Part shown: one piece after another, positions 1-13,538 of the stretch | Layout: every line of letters begins with the position of its first letter | Position numbering within the stretch: the first letter of the stretch is position 1 | Origin: Hymenolepis diminuta | Lineage: Eukaryota > Platyhelminthes > Cestoda > Cyclophyllidea > Hymenolepididae | Length of the DNA: 64,000 bases | Assembly: GCA_900708905.1 (NCBI GenBank) | Contig: CAADRB010000014.1 | Coordinates: forward strand, 2,893,822-2,957,821 | Direction of reading: 5' to 3' | Notes under the pieces: generated by a model | What the model was told of the DNA's origin: nothing | Database searches by the model: none | What the model saw: the letters and a program-made list of their open reading frames with translations, nothing else | Position numbers and translations under genes: made by a program

Positions 1-3000
1 TTTAACACGGTGAACATAATCGCAGAAACCTAGGCGGTAGACCTCGAAGTTTAAATTTTGTAACGTTAGGTCCTGCTGCAGCGAACTATACAAATTAACT
101 AAAATACATAAAATCGGAGGAATTAAAAATTCTAATGAACTAACGCTCTTTTATGCCCTCATTAATATGCACTTTTGCCTATTCCTCCTTCAACTCATTT
201 AAAATATTCTGCCGTTCCTTATGTTTTGATGCTCTCCTATGATTAAAAATCATAAATCCCATTGATTTACTTTGAGCACTAATTATCAGAATCTAACGAG
301 TTGATTTATTGTGACACTTGACGTGACAATTCTAGAATGACCACTCACCGAATTTTATTTTCAGTTGAGCTCTAATTGCTACTTTTTGTGATTAACGGAT
401 TTGCCTTTGAAAATGAACTAAAAATGTAAGGTTTCTGTGTCTCCAGTGTCTCCAGTTTTCAGTCATATAAAGCATGTACATATTTAGGTTATTTAGAATT
501 TTCTAATATTTTATTTTACTACTTTTCTACTAAAAACAGATTTTTATCTATTTCCCCGACTAACATTATTCTGAATATTTGATTGTTAATTGATGCCTTC
601 GGAAAAATTGTACTAGATGAAATTGAATTTCATATTCAGTTGTATTTAATCGTTAATTAACGTTCTATCAGAAAAATGACTTTTTTGATGAGCAAATTTT
701 GTGCTTATGCTCAAAAGATGTAAAGAGCGTTTCTTCAAGAAATGGTCTAGAAAGGTTTCGATATTAAATTAGAATGTCATTCCCATCCCCGAGTTCTCTC
801 ATCTTGAAACGAAAAGTTAATTCATTTACCTGTCTATGTTCTCACTGACTTCTTTTAAAATATTCCACTATTAATGATTCAGAATACTGATTACTGGTTT
901 TTTAGTTTTACGTGATTGGGTGTACTATGTGCCAAAAGTGCTGATTGACAGGTATCACAAAATCTGTCACATACTTCAAGTACATAGTTATTAATACTAT
1001 TAATGTGTAATGCACTTTTATGGTACAGGTTTCCAAACCCATTAGTAGCTGAGAAATTTCTGTTTTAATAGTCGGATTCTTTTATACCACTGCCAAATTC
1101 TGATAACTCTTAACGAGTTTGCTTTTGCCCTACTTCGAAAGACAAAAGGAGATCTACATCCCTCATAAAGGGAAGCTTCAGTTTAAGATAGTCACATGAT
1201 TTTTTGCCGGTTGAGTGCAAATTTGATTCAGATACAAAGCCCCAGTACCGCTAATAGGAATCACCTAAGTAGGATATGTGAATAATTTTTAGAATTTACT
1301 CTAAATTAAAAATAAATCATTTTGATGTGGATTGATAGTTAAAACTCAATAATAAAGTGGTTTTATCAAATAGGTTGAGTGATGACAAAATATTTATCTA
1401 CGTGTTGTAGTTACTTACCTATGTGTTGTAATGTACTGCTGAATAATTGTTTCTTTAAATAAGATTTGAACCTAATGATATTTGGCTTTTAAAATTACAT
1501 TTACCTGAGGAAGAGAAAAATAATTTTGAATATTTAAATAAAACTTTTCTCCCTAGTTCGAGTTGTGACTGGTACCTGTCTATCGTTAAGGTCTTCCTGG
1601 CTTGACGTATTTTATAATGGTCGATTTAGTTTTAAATAATTTTTAGTGAGATTACTTATGTCATTTCCTAAAACAACGGTTTGTACCCAATTGCGGTTTC
1701 ACTAACATAGAGTCATAATTTTCATCTCCCATCTATATAGCAATTATTTTGGATAAACTGAGGGCTGTATCTGAAACAAATTTGATCGTCTGAAACATTC
1801 TTTTTTATTTGTGTTACTTATTAAATTTCAGTTAATACATTTTTGAGGCATTAATTTAAAGTCCAACGTGTCCTTATAAGGTAATAAGAGAAGAAAATCT
1901 ACAAATAAGGTCACAGAAGTTGCGAACACATTATCTTGGGAATAATCTCTACTCTTTTGTGCATTTTTCGCACAATAGGCAAAATTCGATCTTTATTTTT
2001 AAAAAAATAAGACTTAATTTTGCTTAAATGAGCACATAATATAAGTTTGATTGTAATTACTTTATTCTAGGCCAAATAAATATCGATTATTTATCGATTA
2101 AAGCACTCAACAGACCTGAATAACGCTGCGCAAAATGGGGAAAGAAGCGTCTAGCCACAGGTAACCTGACTCAAGTAGTGAGTTATAAAAATCGATATTA
2201 CGCTACACTAAAAAGTACATTTTACTAGCATGGCCACCCCTTTGCAGTCCAAACCTCCACGGCGGGGGAATATCCTCCAAAAAAAACAGAATAAGAAAAC
2301 AAAGACTGTGCAAATTGCAGTTCAGATGTAAAAGCGGTTAAACTTCAAAGCAAATTATTTAATCTTTTGATTTGAACAGATTGCTAACGGAACCGAAATA
2401 TATGTAATTTGTTGATGGTGGAAATTGTTCTATTGAATAACAATAGTAATAAAATATGCTTTTACCCATAGTACACATTATAATATTCAGACAGGAGGAG
2501 GCATAGCTAAGGCTGAGAGAATTTAATCTTCCGAAAGGGGTAGGTGGTCTTAATCAGGGGAATTTTTTTCTAAATTAATCAGTCCAGGAGAATTTGTGTT
2601 GCTGCTCTTTCAAAAATCCTTTGAAGTGACTCGAATTGAACTTAATGTTAACGCTGGGGGTGACATTATGATGCATGGTGTTTCAGCTACTCTTATCTTT
2701 TATGACGATAAATTTAACCAAATTTAGGAACTTTGAATCTAGGTTTGGAATCTAGGAGTATAGGCTTTCTAGTTTTGATTTAAATTTTAGTCAATAACTA
2801 TAACTGTCAAAATCAAGAGATAAACACATTTGGTGTAATGAAATTTAAATTAGCAAACTAGCAACCTGTAAGAATTTTGACTACTTAGAAAAGTGGGAAA
2901 CTCGAGGATTTCCCTTTTTTGTATTTGTCCTTCACTAGAAAACTTTAAAAAGGGGCGATGCGGTAGAAGAAAATTTGTTTATTTGTGAAGATGCAGGTGT

Positions 3001-5100
3001 ACAACCATGATTTATTACAAATGAGACTTGTCGTGTTGCTCTATTTTTCTACCTTCCTACTTCTTTTTAAAGAAGTAAAGTCATTTGAATACGACATTGT
3101 GAAGATCGCTTTGATGAAGACTACCATGCTTTGATTTCATTGTAACACACTTGCAAATCTCTCTCCCGCTTTTTTTGTGGTTTAGATCAAAGTGCCTCAG
3201 AGTTAATTGAAGAAATAGGATCTTTCTAATTGGGATCTTCAAAGCTTTTTCTATAACTTGGCAAGGTAATTTGCCTTTTAGGTCAGCCTGGAAGAAAATT
3301 TGTGGCCAAAAATACAAAAGAGTTAATCTTAACACATAAAGTTGGAGAGATTTTGTCGAAACCGCTTCTCTTTCACCCTATATGTGTTGGATTAATTAAA
3401 AACTTTCAGTTATCATCTTATAATATTTACCATTTAAAGTTATTTGGCTGCGTCTTACATTACTGAGATATCTAACTACTAGATCAAAGGTGGAGACTTT
3501 TAGGCGATATCATGGAGTGATAATAACGAAATTTAATGAAGTCAGCTTTCAAGTAAATCGACTCCAAAATTAGAGTAGGGGTTTTCTAAGTTGAGTGGTA
3601 AGATTTTCAATTCTTTGAAGTCACCGCTTGAAGATGCTTAAGATCAACTTTGCGAATAGGTTTTTTTGAAGTTTAAATTGTCTTGGCAATTAATATTACA
3701 ACGATTTGGACCGAAGACTCATTTTAACTTTGAAATTCATTTAAGATGAAGCGATTTACGTAGGTGTTTTCTTTAATAAGTCCTAATTTGGGTGATGGAT
3801 ACATTAAAAGTAAGCAATCTCGCTAATTAAGTGAGAAATTGAAATATTTTTTGATAAGAACTAATGTATCTTTTTTGTCAAGCTCTGCTAATTAACTGTT
3901 CATTTTCTAATTTGTGACATCTGATTAGACAAAATATTAGTCGGCATGGAGCGCTAAAATTAAAATAAAACAAAATGTAATTTTTTCCTGAAGGGCTGAA
4001 TAACATCTCAAGTATGACAGTTTGGCACCAATTATGCTTTTAATAAACTGTCAAGACCGATGACTACTGGTATGTCACCCTATTTCATCATTTATAATGT
4101 AAAACTTCACAAATTCCCGATTATTTGTGGCAATATATGCTGTGTGTCTTTCTAGAATTCACGTTATAAACCTGAGCGCGTTTAATTTTAGTTAATTTAA
4201 GCCCGTTTTGGAGGCCATGTATTTGTAAATTGACCTTGTCTGAATTTTTCAAAATTTAGATAATGAGATGAATAGACTTTTATTTCATTTTAGCAACGAT
4301 TTTAGCTCTATAAACCTTGATTTTAATTGTATATTAGTTTAATTAACCAACATAAAATATAGTTGATCTTCTTCAAAATAACAGTGATTGATTCTCCTGA
4401 AAAATATTTTATCTGCAGGGCATAATTTAAAGTCTTTTATTAAACACCATAAATGGTACTATATGCCCTATTTGTATATTTTAAGTTAAATATCAGAGAT
4501 TGCGTACTTTTATCTCAACTGAGAAAATCATATGAAAACCTTAAGATGCGGTTATTTTCTACTTAAATCACCAAAATTTTATTGATGATGTTAAATGTAC
4601 AGACAAAAAATTATTTGGATTAGTAAGACACACGACAAAATTTTATGGAATTTTATCAATAAATCTCATTTCATTTTCAGTCTGCTTGTCATTAGTGATT
4701 TTCAAGATTGTAGATCTTCATGCGTGGGTGTTTATAAGTTTCCTATTAATGATTGTTATCATTCTGAAACGCTGTTAAACAAGATAAAAAAATACTCATA
4801 CGCATGAAGGTGTTCCATTTTTATGAAGTGTCAAGAATACATTACTGGGTAATATTTAAAATATAAAGTTGTCCATAATTAAAAAAATATGTTAATATTT
4901 ATGACTATTCGGAGTCAGCATTATTTTTACTCATAGCGAGGCAAAATATATTTACAAATTTTCATCATGGGCTAGCATGTTAACACTATTAGAATTGGAG
5001 GGAAGGGAGGGAAGATGGATTATGAGGAGGTCAAGAATTCAGGAAACACTAAACTTTCCAGATGACATTTAATATCTAGCTTTGGGGTGGTGCGAACGGA
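1..5100. other. gene-free AT-rich DNA
   Basis: I found no supportable gene here. The open frames are short, lack recognisable motifs and are not bounded by convincing splice sites. The minus-strand frame at 3081-3335 (84 codons) looks like a chance opening. No obvious tandem repeat or transposon coding remnant was seen. Confidence 0.5.
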
Positions 5101-5298
5101 CGATAAAGGAGAGGGACACAAAAAGAAGTAATTGGCAATTTTGGAGAAACTTACTTCATGTGATTTTGTTGGATTCAGACTGCGCAGTATTTGCTAAATG
5201 AGCAGTTTATGGTCCAAGATTCAAATTCTAATTTCAATAAATTTTAAATTCGGCCCTCGGGTTGAAGCACATTCAGTGCTTATTGACCTGTTTTTTCA
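5101..5298 (-). repeat. dispersed repeat R1, copy 1
   Basis: Read on the minus strand, this segment aligns by eye with the segment at 60570-60800. Shared landmarks, in order, are AATAAGCACTGAA, a CGAATTTAAAATT-like block, TTTAGCAAATACTG, ATGAAGTAAGT and CTCTCCTTTATC. It is diverged but colinear with the other copies. No coding potential or terminal repeats were seen, so the class (SINE, MITE or other) is unknown. Confidence 0.6.
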
Positions 5299-6049
5299 TC
5301 ATGCCACTAAATGTATCAGGTTCTTACTTCAGATATCCTCATTCTTTTGTATTTTATCGGAAACGGTACATTTCAGTAATTGTTCTTCCGTTTTTAGTTT
5401 CTGCTTGTATTCGTCATCGGAAAGCATGACTGTTTCAACCATTTAGTCACATTTAGCTAAATGACAAAATATTCTACGTTATATTCCCATGTAGACAATA
5501 ATATATGTATATATTGTTAACATAATTCTTTCAATATATTTTTGCAAATGGTAATATTATATTAGCAAATCATGCTATTTTCAGAAATAAAAAGAGAAAA
5601 AATGGTTTATTTAAGGATCGCATACAGCATACGAATTGGACAATAGGTACATAGCTTTCAAGTTCTGGTACTTTGAAGCAAAAGTTCTGCGAGGATTTAG
5701 GGATAACTTTTCTGTATTTAAATATTCTTTTCCAGTTTTTATTTAGTCCTGGCGGTTATGTTTATGAAGAAATTTGTTGAGCAGTCTTGAATTTGGGGTG
5801 GTTATTATGAAAGTACACATCCAGTAGTTAAAAATGGGGTGTCTACACGATCAATTTCTCCTTTATTTTTGTTAGTTTTTATTTTATATTTAACTAGTGC
5901 TTAGTTCACTTCTCAATGTTTAGAAAATCAGATTTCTTAATTCCTCCCCTCGACTGAAAAGCAAATTCTCGTCCATGATGTCTGATGCTTCTTGACTGGT
6001 CGATTATTTAGGATGATCGATCTTGCTATTCTATTCTTTTTTAAGGATC

Positions 6050-6165
6050 GAGTAAGCAGAATTGATTTTAACATATTCTTACAACCAGTTAAAGCAGGTA
6101 GGTGAGACTAATAAAGGCATTCTTAAACACAGCAGAACCCATTAGAATTTATTCAGGACAAACTC
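6050..6165 (-). repeat. dispersed repeat R2, copy 1
   Basis: Read on the minus strand it carries TTCTGCTGTGTTTAAG, then TAGTCTCACCTACCTGCT, then GGTTGTAAGA. The same blocks occur in this order at 43281-43440 and, more diverged, at 56094-56245. The element has no visible coding content. Confidence 0.5.
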
Positions 6166-8190
6166 TATTATAGTACAAATGCATAGTTTTTTCCCGTTAC
6201 CTGTCATTAAAGTAATTAGTTACGAATACATATTTATAAATTTTCCAGTCAAATGGAAAAGATACAGGATTCGATTTCATCACTGGGGCGTCTCCATGAT
6301 ACTACTCCTCTACCCAAGATGCATGTTGGATGAATGAACGAATATAGGAAAAGTCTTTTTCAAGTGTCTAGGAGTTAAATTGAACATATCTGGAGACAGA
6401 TTTTATTGCAATCCTGCTATTATATCCGAGAGTTAACTGGTGATCAATCTAATTGATATTATCCAATGGAGTTAAAAATGGTATCTGATTTCGTTATGGT
6501 AGCGTAAAACCACCGAAAATTATTAATAACCAACCTGTCACAAACAAACAAAATTGTACTTAAAATTCTCGGAAGGTGCAGAATTTTGCAAATTTTTTAG
6601 TTATTCAAGCTTTGTTTTCGTGACGATTTTATCAGTCGGTAGATTTGGGTACACTGGATCAGTTAGTTTTAGATTATTTGATCAAATTTTTGTTACCTGC
6701 TAAAATGTTACCATAATGAAATCGCAAAATTTAAACAAAACATCAATAGGCCGCCTACCTATCATACCAAGCAAGTTAAACATTAATCAACATGGTTGTA
6801 TTTCACTTCTATTATCAACTACGTATTACCTCTATTCCGTGCCAATAAACTACTATGTAAATAATTTAGCGATAAGGAATTTAAGGGCTTAAATTAGACC
6901 TTGGGAACCAGCCAATCAACTATTTGTGGACTTCATTTAATATGGATTCATTCAAACATTTGGGGATGGTAAGAAAGTAATTACCTATTTTAAAAATGAA
7001 ATAATTTAAATTTTAACCAGTTTTTCATTAAAAATAATTTATTTAGCATAGAGTTTTATTTGAAATTCAATTTTTATAAACAATGTTTGCATGCTATTTC
7101 TTAAATCACTCGAGATTCGATTTTAGAATCTGCAGTCTTGAGTTCTGAATAGCAATTTTTTGCACTTTCGTAATGATCCATTGCAACTTTTGCATTTCCG
7201 AAATGCCCATTTTGTCAATAACTTTGAACGTTCTTGAACACTTAATGCCTGGAGATAATTTGACAGACTGAGTGCTACCCCTCTAATACCTTGAAGATTC
7301 ACTTGAAAACCTCTTATTCTAAATAAACTCTGCCGTAGTTTACTTCTCCATAAATGACGATCATTTTCCGTACATGGTAACGTATTATCGATATATTTGT
7401 TTTATTTGGAAAAACTAATTTGTAATTAGTTTTCGTTGTCCACTTTAAAGTAAGATAGAACATATTTGGTTGAACTCAAAACTTACAACCTACTACGGAT
7501 TAAGACTTTTCACTTTGTATTAACTTATTAAAAATATAATTCAAAATTTCCAAAGCTAAATTATGGTATGCCGTATCGCAATCTAAGACTACTCCAAAAA
7601 ATGACGCAATTTTGCAAAATTTATAAGAAATATGCAAAAAATTTATTTGCAAAATATATGAGGATTTTTTATTAACACAGCCCAAAAATTCTCTAGACAT
7701 CAAAGGTCTGCGTCTGCTGCAATATGTTCAACAGCTGTTGGCACAAATTGCCTACTTTTTATAATAATTTTACTTTAAATTAGCAATTACAAAATTTAAT
7801 TAATGTTTTTACTGTATTGGTAGGGAAAATACAAATTCAAACATTTTCCAATGATGAAGTATGAAATACACAAAGGAGGTTTTTGCCTTTTATTTCCTGC
7901 TATTTTCATCACTCAATATGAATAAAAACCCCGGAGTGCAAGTAAAGAAACGCTATGTGACAAGCTATTTTGATATACAATTTTCTACTATATTTCCCTT
8001 TATATCAGTCAAAAGCTCAAGAACATTTGGAAGAAGACTGATAGCTATTTTCGGATATTTGACAGGAGACTGGGTTGTAAGTTCATGTTTACAAAATCAG
8101 ACAATATTATTAAGAATTAGATTCCCATTAAAATAAAAATGAGAGTAACGCAGACATTATTTAGTTTAATTTGATTTATGAACCAGCATT

Positions 8191-8220
8191 AGTCCGGAGT
8201 TTCTTGAACTCCTCTGGACT
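8191..8220. repeat. short imperfect hairpin
   Basis: AGTCCGGAGTT and AACTCCTCTGGACT form near-complementary arms around a four-base loop. No function can be assigned. Confidence 0.5.
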
Positions 8221-9346
8221 CAGTTTTGAATCATGTGATCTTGAGTTTTTCACATCAGTTCCTGGCAGTTTTTATATCGTACTCTAGATCTGCAATGGTC
8301 CATCTCCATCGTTGCTCAAGAACAACTCGTTTCTGAATTTCGCTTTTGAGCATTTTAATATCGGGGATATTTAGTAACCATATTTCTGTGAATCTTCCTG
8401 ATAAGGTTTCAGAAAACTTCCCTTTTTCAAGCTACTATGGAGATTACTAAAAAGGCATTTACACAGAATTTGACTTTAATAATAGTAACTAATATTACTC
8501 ATGGCAGTGCAAAAATTTTGACAGTTTTAATCATGAAAAGGGATCTGAATAGTAAGTGGGTCTGATAAGGTATGAAACGGGGGAGAGGTAATTAAGGTGG
8601 ACCATTAAGAGTCCTGCACTTTTTAATCATAGAAGCAATGGATTTCCCATATTCTCATGAAGGGTTTGTAATGGCCTGATGGTTATACTTAATAATTTGA
8701 TCTATGAGTGAGATTATGTCCAGGATATTCAAAACTTATTGACCGGTTGATTTATTTCTGTGGTAGGTCAGATCATCTCGAATTTTTTTCTTGTTACATC
8801 GATGGCAGGCCGATGAGATTGGCAATAATTATCATCAATAACGATACGATATTTTCTATTTTTATAAAATTGGTATACATTTAAGTGGAGTATAGTAATA
8901 TAACTGTGCGTTTTGATAAAATATCAGTTGTGCAGTTTAATTTAAACTCTTCCTATAAAGTAGCCAATATAGAAACAATAATGCCTCACTTATTTCCATC
9001 AATTGTACATTATAGGCAATAGGGGAATTTTACTATTACATAACTATAAACTCCATAATTTAGAAATTTTAAAATTCTTGTCCAGTTGATTCGAAAAGTG
9101 TTTCCCATGAGTTCGCCTACCTATTTATTATAAATTGATTATAGAGGCATGCAATCAGTTGGTATTTTAAAGTCTGAGGTCAGGTGATATAGACTTCTCT
9201 TATCCCCTTATTAATAGTAATGATCAAGCAGATGATTTAACTTTTCCCCTCAGATTGGGTAAAATCCTATTGGAGCTCTAATTTTGATCTCAACAGCATT
9301 TCGATTCTCTTCTCCTTATCCTTTATCAGACATTACCATTATACTC

Positions 9347-9599
9347 AGTCAAGGAGAAAATGAAAGTATGAAAATTATTAAACATTTTTCCCTGAAAATA
9401 GTACTATTTAATTTGTTTTTCTTCCTTCTTACATTAAAGAATTGCGTTTAATTACTAAATTGTTTATTCGAACTAATAAATAACATTGCACGTTACTTTT
9501 ATGTGCGAATTGGCAAGTAAAGAGTAGGATTCTTTAAATTTTTCTCTTTTTCCTCCGCCGTTATTTTGTAAATATTTTAAAATTGTCACCTGGAGTTAC
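9347..9599 (+). repeat. 5' LTR of the gypsy-type element
   Basis: It aligns with 13539-13765: both begin near TCAAGG, share AAATTATTAAA-like text, and share the block AATTACTAAATTGTTTATTC followed by GAACTA. The terminal TG is AG here. The 3' boundary is approximate. A third LTR copy lies at 39643-39808. Confidence 0.8.
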
Positions 9600-9826
9600 G
9601 CTATTTGACGATGTGGTATTAAAAAAGGACTCATTATTTTGAAAACTGAGGCAGAAAATGGTCTTGGAAACGGATATACTTGAAAAGAACTAGAAAAGGC
9701 AGCAAAAGTTTCACGAAATAGATGTAACAGAAAGAAATTATTCTGCAAAACAATAAGGAACAGATGAAACAGTTTATGAAATATCTGAACCTGAATCCTA
9801 GACAATCATAAAATTTCACCCCTAAA

Positions 9827-10740
9827 TTGTGCCTGGCAACCTTGCTCCACAGATCTGTGAATTCCACCATGATCCGGAAGCGGATCCTACTTTTAGCTAC
9901 TAACTTGATAAATGCAAGGATGAGTTCAGACATTTCTGGGGAGAAAAGAGTAAGACTCCTTCTTGGGACCGGGGAGTATATGAATCTGAGAAGCTACATT
10001 CTTCCAAGGCGACTGAATAATCTCAAATTCAAGGAAGCAGTAGTCATCCTCTGCGAGCTGTGAAAAATCATCAAAATTTTTCAAGTGCATCAAGTCTCTA
10101 ACATTGATTAAGAATCCTGATGAGAAATAGGTTGATTATGTTACTCAGATGAATGAAAATTTTGAATGATCGGACTCCAGATCTATTCCAACCGACCACC
10201 GTAAGTGCCTTTTGCTCCTTTATGATCTGCGAGATTCCTGCTTTTCGGATGTTTCCATAAGAATTCTTAATATGATAGAACGAAATCTTGATGCTACCTT
10301 ACGGGATTTAGGCGGTGAATGTTGGATAACGGACAACTTCCGGGATGACAGCTATAATCCAGCGGAACACTGATGAACATGATTATATCAGAAGAATAGC
10401 AAAACGGTCTAGAAAAAAACAGATAAAAAAATGTTTCAAATAGAAAGCCACCATCATCGTGCTGGCTACGTGGCGAAATGCACTACTGCAGAAATTGTCC
10501 TTGCAGAAATCACATATGTAATATCTTTGGAAGGAAAGAGCATATGGAAGACAAATGCCGGGACAATACAAAGTGTTGGTTAAAGAAAAGGAAAGTTGCT
10601 GGAAAGCAACAGAATTTTTTAATCCTTTTAGTGTTATCAGTTCAACCTATGAAATCAAAAGTTCTGACAGGCGATTTAAGAAATACATGTAGAACCATGG
10701 GCCGTCCGGCATTGAAACCGACAAACCATATAGCCTGAAA
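9827..10740 (+). pseudogene. gag remnant of the gypsy-type element
   Basis: Capsid-like text in broken frames lies around 9830-10063. It is followed at about 10478-10570 by a cysteine-rich zinc-knuckle region. One knuckle reads C-x2-F-x4-H-x4-C, so the second zinc-binding cysteine of a CCHC motif has become phenylalanine (TGT to TTT is the simplest route). No single frame spans the gene. In an active element this protein would package the RNA genome; this copy cannot encode an intact one. Confidence 0.65.
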
Positions 10741-11037
10741 CGCTTCTGATGACACCTTGAAATTGGAAAACTTTGACTGTCAAGTTTGTTATAGTGATCA
10801 GCAAATCACTGCAAAATGCTTCGTAAGGAAACAAGCTAACTTGGATCTTGGCTCTCGATTAATTGGATGATTTGGAGCTCCTGAAGCAGATCACTCACTT
10901 CCTTGCGGAAAAAATCACCTGTCACTCTGGTGACTGAACCGAAAACCAGCTCGAGGGAAGTCAAAAAGCAAAATAAAATCGCAAAATTCCGCCAAAATTG
11001 TAATAAGATTAACATGTGAAACAGATCCGATGTTGGA

Positions 11038-11291
11038 ATGACTGAAGATGGACAGAGCACAATCAAGCGAGTTTCTTCAGTTTTCAGAGACAGCCTAGGT
11101 CGATGGACGAAAATAAAAGCAAACTTCTACCTGATAGAAAACGCGAAACCAGTTTTCCGTCTGAAGCGTTCAGTTCTCTTCTCTGCTACACAAAGCATAG
11201 GAGTAGATCTGTCACGCCCTGAAAGAATTGGTATCCAACAGCCGGTACCGTACTCTACAATGGCCGCGCCAATTGTGGTTGTACGAAAATA
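11038..11291 (+). pseudogene. protease / N-terminal RT segment of the gypsy-type element
   Basis: An 84-codon frame resembles the linker before the reverse transcriptase fingers. It contains a Phe-x-Asp-x-Leu-Gly-x-x-Thr-Lys-Ile-Lys-like stretch and ends in the ApoAPIVVV-type block (AAPIVVVRK) seen in gypsy RTs. The frame is closed by a stop just before the RT core resumes in another frame at 11310. It is not functional. Confidence 0.7.
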
Positions 11292-11309
11292 GAATAACAA
11301 CATCCGTTT

Positions 11310-11947
11310 ATGTACCGACTTTTCACTGGTCTGAATGCAGCTCTTGAAAATAACCACCATCCTCTGCCTGCTGCTGAAGGTATTTTTGCAACTCTCAGCA
11401 ATGGCACATGTTTTGAGAAGTTGGATTTATCAGAAGTTAATCTGCAAGTCGAGGTTGGGCCAGAATATCGTGAATATCTGATCATCAACATTTACTGGGA
11501 TCTTTATCAATTTACTAGACTTCTGCTCGGAGTGAAAAAGCCCATGCTATTTTCCAACGCATAATGGACAATAAGCTTAGTAGGCTATCCGGATATCTGG
11601 AAGATATCATAGTAGTTGGACGAACGGAGAAATAACTCAAGAAGCGAACTGAATATATGCTTAAACGCATTACCGATTATGGTTTCCATCTGAGGCCAGA
11701 GAAGTGTGAGTTCTTCTTGAAATTCGTAAACTATTCTGGCTTCATTTTTGACTCAGAACCAATTAGAGCTATTGTAAACATGCAGTCTCCAACCGGTGTC
11801 CAAACTCTTCGTCTCTTCATGGGATTAATCAGGCACTACGGCAGCTTTCTACCTCCCTTATATGAAGTCCGTGGACCATTGAATTGTCTCCTCCAGAAAT
11901 ATACTGTTTGGGCTTGGTCTGTTAACCTCAAAGGTTTGAAAAGCTGA
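11310..11947 (+). pseudogene. reverse transcriptase remnant of the gypsy-type element
   Basis: RT core motifs are spread over at least three frames. One is a GLNAALE...HHPLP block with KLDLS (RT motif with the first catalytic Asp region) in 11310-11564. The palm motif follows at 11594-11605, reading Y-L-E-D where active elements have Y-x-D-D. After it come the LRPEKCEFF and GFIFDS blocks at 11657-11947. Asp-to-Glu in the palm and the frame breaks show that this copy is inactive. Confidence 0.85.
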
Positions 11948-11952
11948 AATAC

Positions 11953-12376
11953 ATGATGCAATCAGCTATACTTCTGACTCCTTATAACCCAGAATTACCA
12001 ACAGTTATCGCAGCGAGTGCTTTATTTTACGATATAGGAGTAGATATCTCACATGTTTTTCCAGAGAGCTTAGAGAAGGCCGTTGCTCATGCATCCCGTT
12101 CGCTGACACCACCGAAAAAAACTATGGACAAACTGAGAAAGAAGCACTTGCCATTGTCTATGCGGTGAAGTTCCATAAATGTGTGCACGGTCGTCGCCTT
12201 ACTCTTCTGACAGACCGAAAACCTTTTTATCAATTTTTGGATCCAAAAAAGCATTTCAACGTATTCGTCTTCAGCGATGGGTAATAATTTTAAAACGATA
12301 TGGTTTCGAAATCAAATATCGGAAGACTACTGAGTTCGGATATGCAAACGGATTATCACGATTAATTATGAATTAA
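11953..12376 (+). pseudogene. RNase H remnant of the gypsy-type element
   Basis: This continues from the RT as a connection/RNase H domain. The segment that normally reads Asp-Ala-Ser has lost its catalytic Asp near 12003-12045 (AASALFYDIGVD). The domain shifts frame around 12100-12130, where the TEKEALAIVYAVK block appears in a different frame from its neighbours. It ends in an EIKYRKTTEFG...LSRLI-type block that typically precedes integrase. Confidence 0.8.
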
Positions 12377-12569
12377 CAAAAACTCTTGGAAGAAACCATC
12401 ATCGCAATCATACCTCTGAAAAGGGCTGTATACTGCATTCTGACTAACTATCCGGAATGTTTCTGTCTTGGCTGCAGAAATAAAGCACGCTTCAGCGTAA
12501 GACTTAGCCATCAGAAAAGTCATTAAATTTGTGTAAACAAATGGCCGTCCTCATCCTTAAAAAGGAGAC

Positions 12570-13250
12570 TTGTTGGATCAATTCCAGCGTTCTTTGGTGT
12601 TTAATGATAGAGTTGTCATACTGGCTGCACTCAAGCAAAGAGTTCTTCGACAATTTCACTCTAGTCATCTAGGAATAAATCAAATGAAAACGTTAGCCAG
12701 AGGATACACATACTGGTTGGGTATAGACAAAAACAAAACTAGTTGTCAAGGCTCCCAAATGTCAAAATACTAGAGGCCCCCATGTAAAAACTCAATGCTT
12801 CGGTCCCCAACGAAGACCACATGGAGTTGGAGATGGTGTTGGGTACCTAGCATTGGTGAACCCACACTCCGTATAGCTGGAAATCATATCAATGTAGTCA
12901 ACAAATATTTCAACGACTATCAGAGCCTTAGACCGCATCTTCACGATGAATGGTTTCTCAGTTCTGTTCATCGTAGTTTGAAGAATACTGCAGAAGAATC
13001 ATTGATCACGTCTGTGCGCCTCCATATCACTCCCAATCAAATAACCTGGTAGAGCGATTTGTCGACACATTCTAAAGCCACCTGCTGAAAGAAAAAAGGG
13101 AGTTAGTGAAGGAAGAAGTTATTCGGAAGTCCCTACTGACCTTCAGGACGACTCCTCATCCGATGTTGGGTGGCAAATATCCTGCAGAACTACTAATGGG
13201 AAGAATGACTTGAACCATCAGTCAAACTATGATAGCGAAGGACAAGACAA
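12570..13250 (+). pseudogene. integrase remnant of the gypsy-type element
   Basis: The N-terminal zinc-binding region is visible (RQFHSSHLGINQMK, His-x3-His). Core and C-terminal pieces follow in broken frames; near 13017-13200 one can read the HITPNQ...LVERFVDT and FRTTPHPMLGGKYPAELLMG blocks interrupted by stops. The order after RNase H supports Ty3/gypsy. This copy cannot encode an active integrase. Confidence 0.75.
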
Positions 13251-13538
13251 ATGAATTAGCAAAAGGTCATAAAAGAGGCGTGTTTACCGCCGGTGTCTGC
13301 TCATGATTTCCGAATCGGTTTCTCCTGGACGGCTGGAACTGCGACTAAACGACCAATATCAATCCTCCTTACCTCCTTTTGGGTACTTACAAGCTTCCAC
13401 CAAGTAAAGTGGGTAAGGCCCGGGAAAGAACTGCAAAAAGCAGATACGCTGCTCCAAATGGATTCACCATAAGCCCAGAAGACTTCAGATGAAATCGAGG
13501 TTAAGTAATACGAAGAAGGGCGATCTTAAAAGGGGAGG

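Larger units (their letters stand above)
5299..9346. other. gene-free AT-rich DNA with an R2 repeat copy
   Basis: Nothing here is convincing as a gene. It contains the R2 copy near 6050-6165 and a short imperfect hairpin at 8191-8220. Two coding-like stretches (8009-8076 plus, 8263-8430 minus) were considered and set aside. Confidence 0.45.

Noticed and set aside
8009..8076. 68-base stretch with a good acceptor (CCCTTTATATCAG) and a GTAAGT donor
   Set aside because: No recognisable protein, two possible frames and no partner exons; such pairs occur by chance in 64 kb.
8263..8430. Minus-strand coiled-coil-like frame
   Set aside because: Only about 55 codons, followed by stops, and I could not match it to any family.
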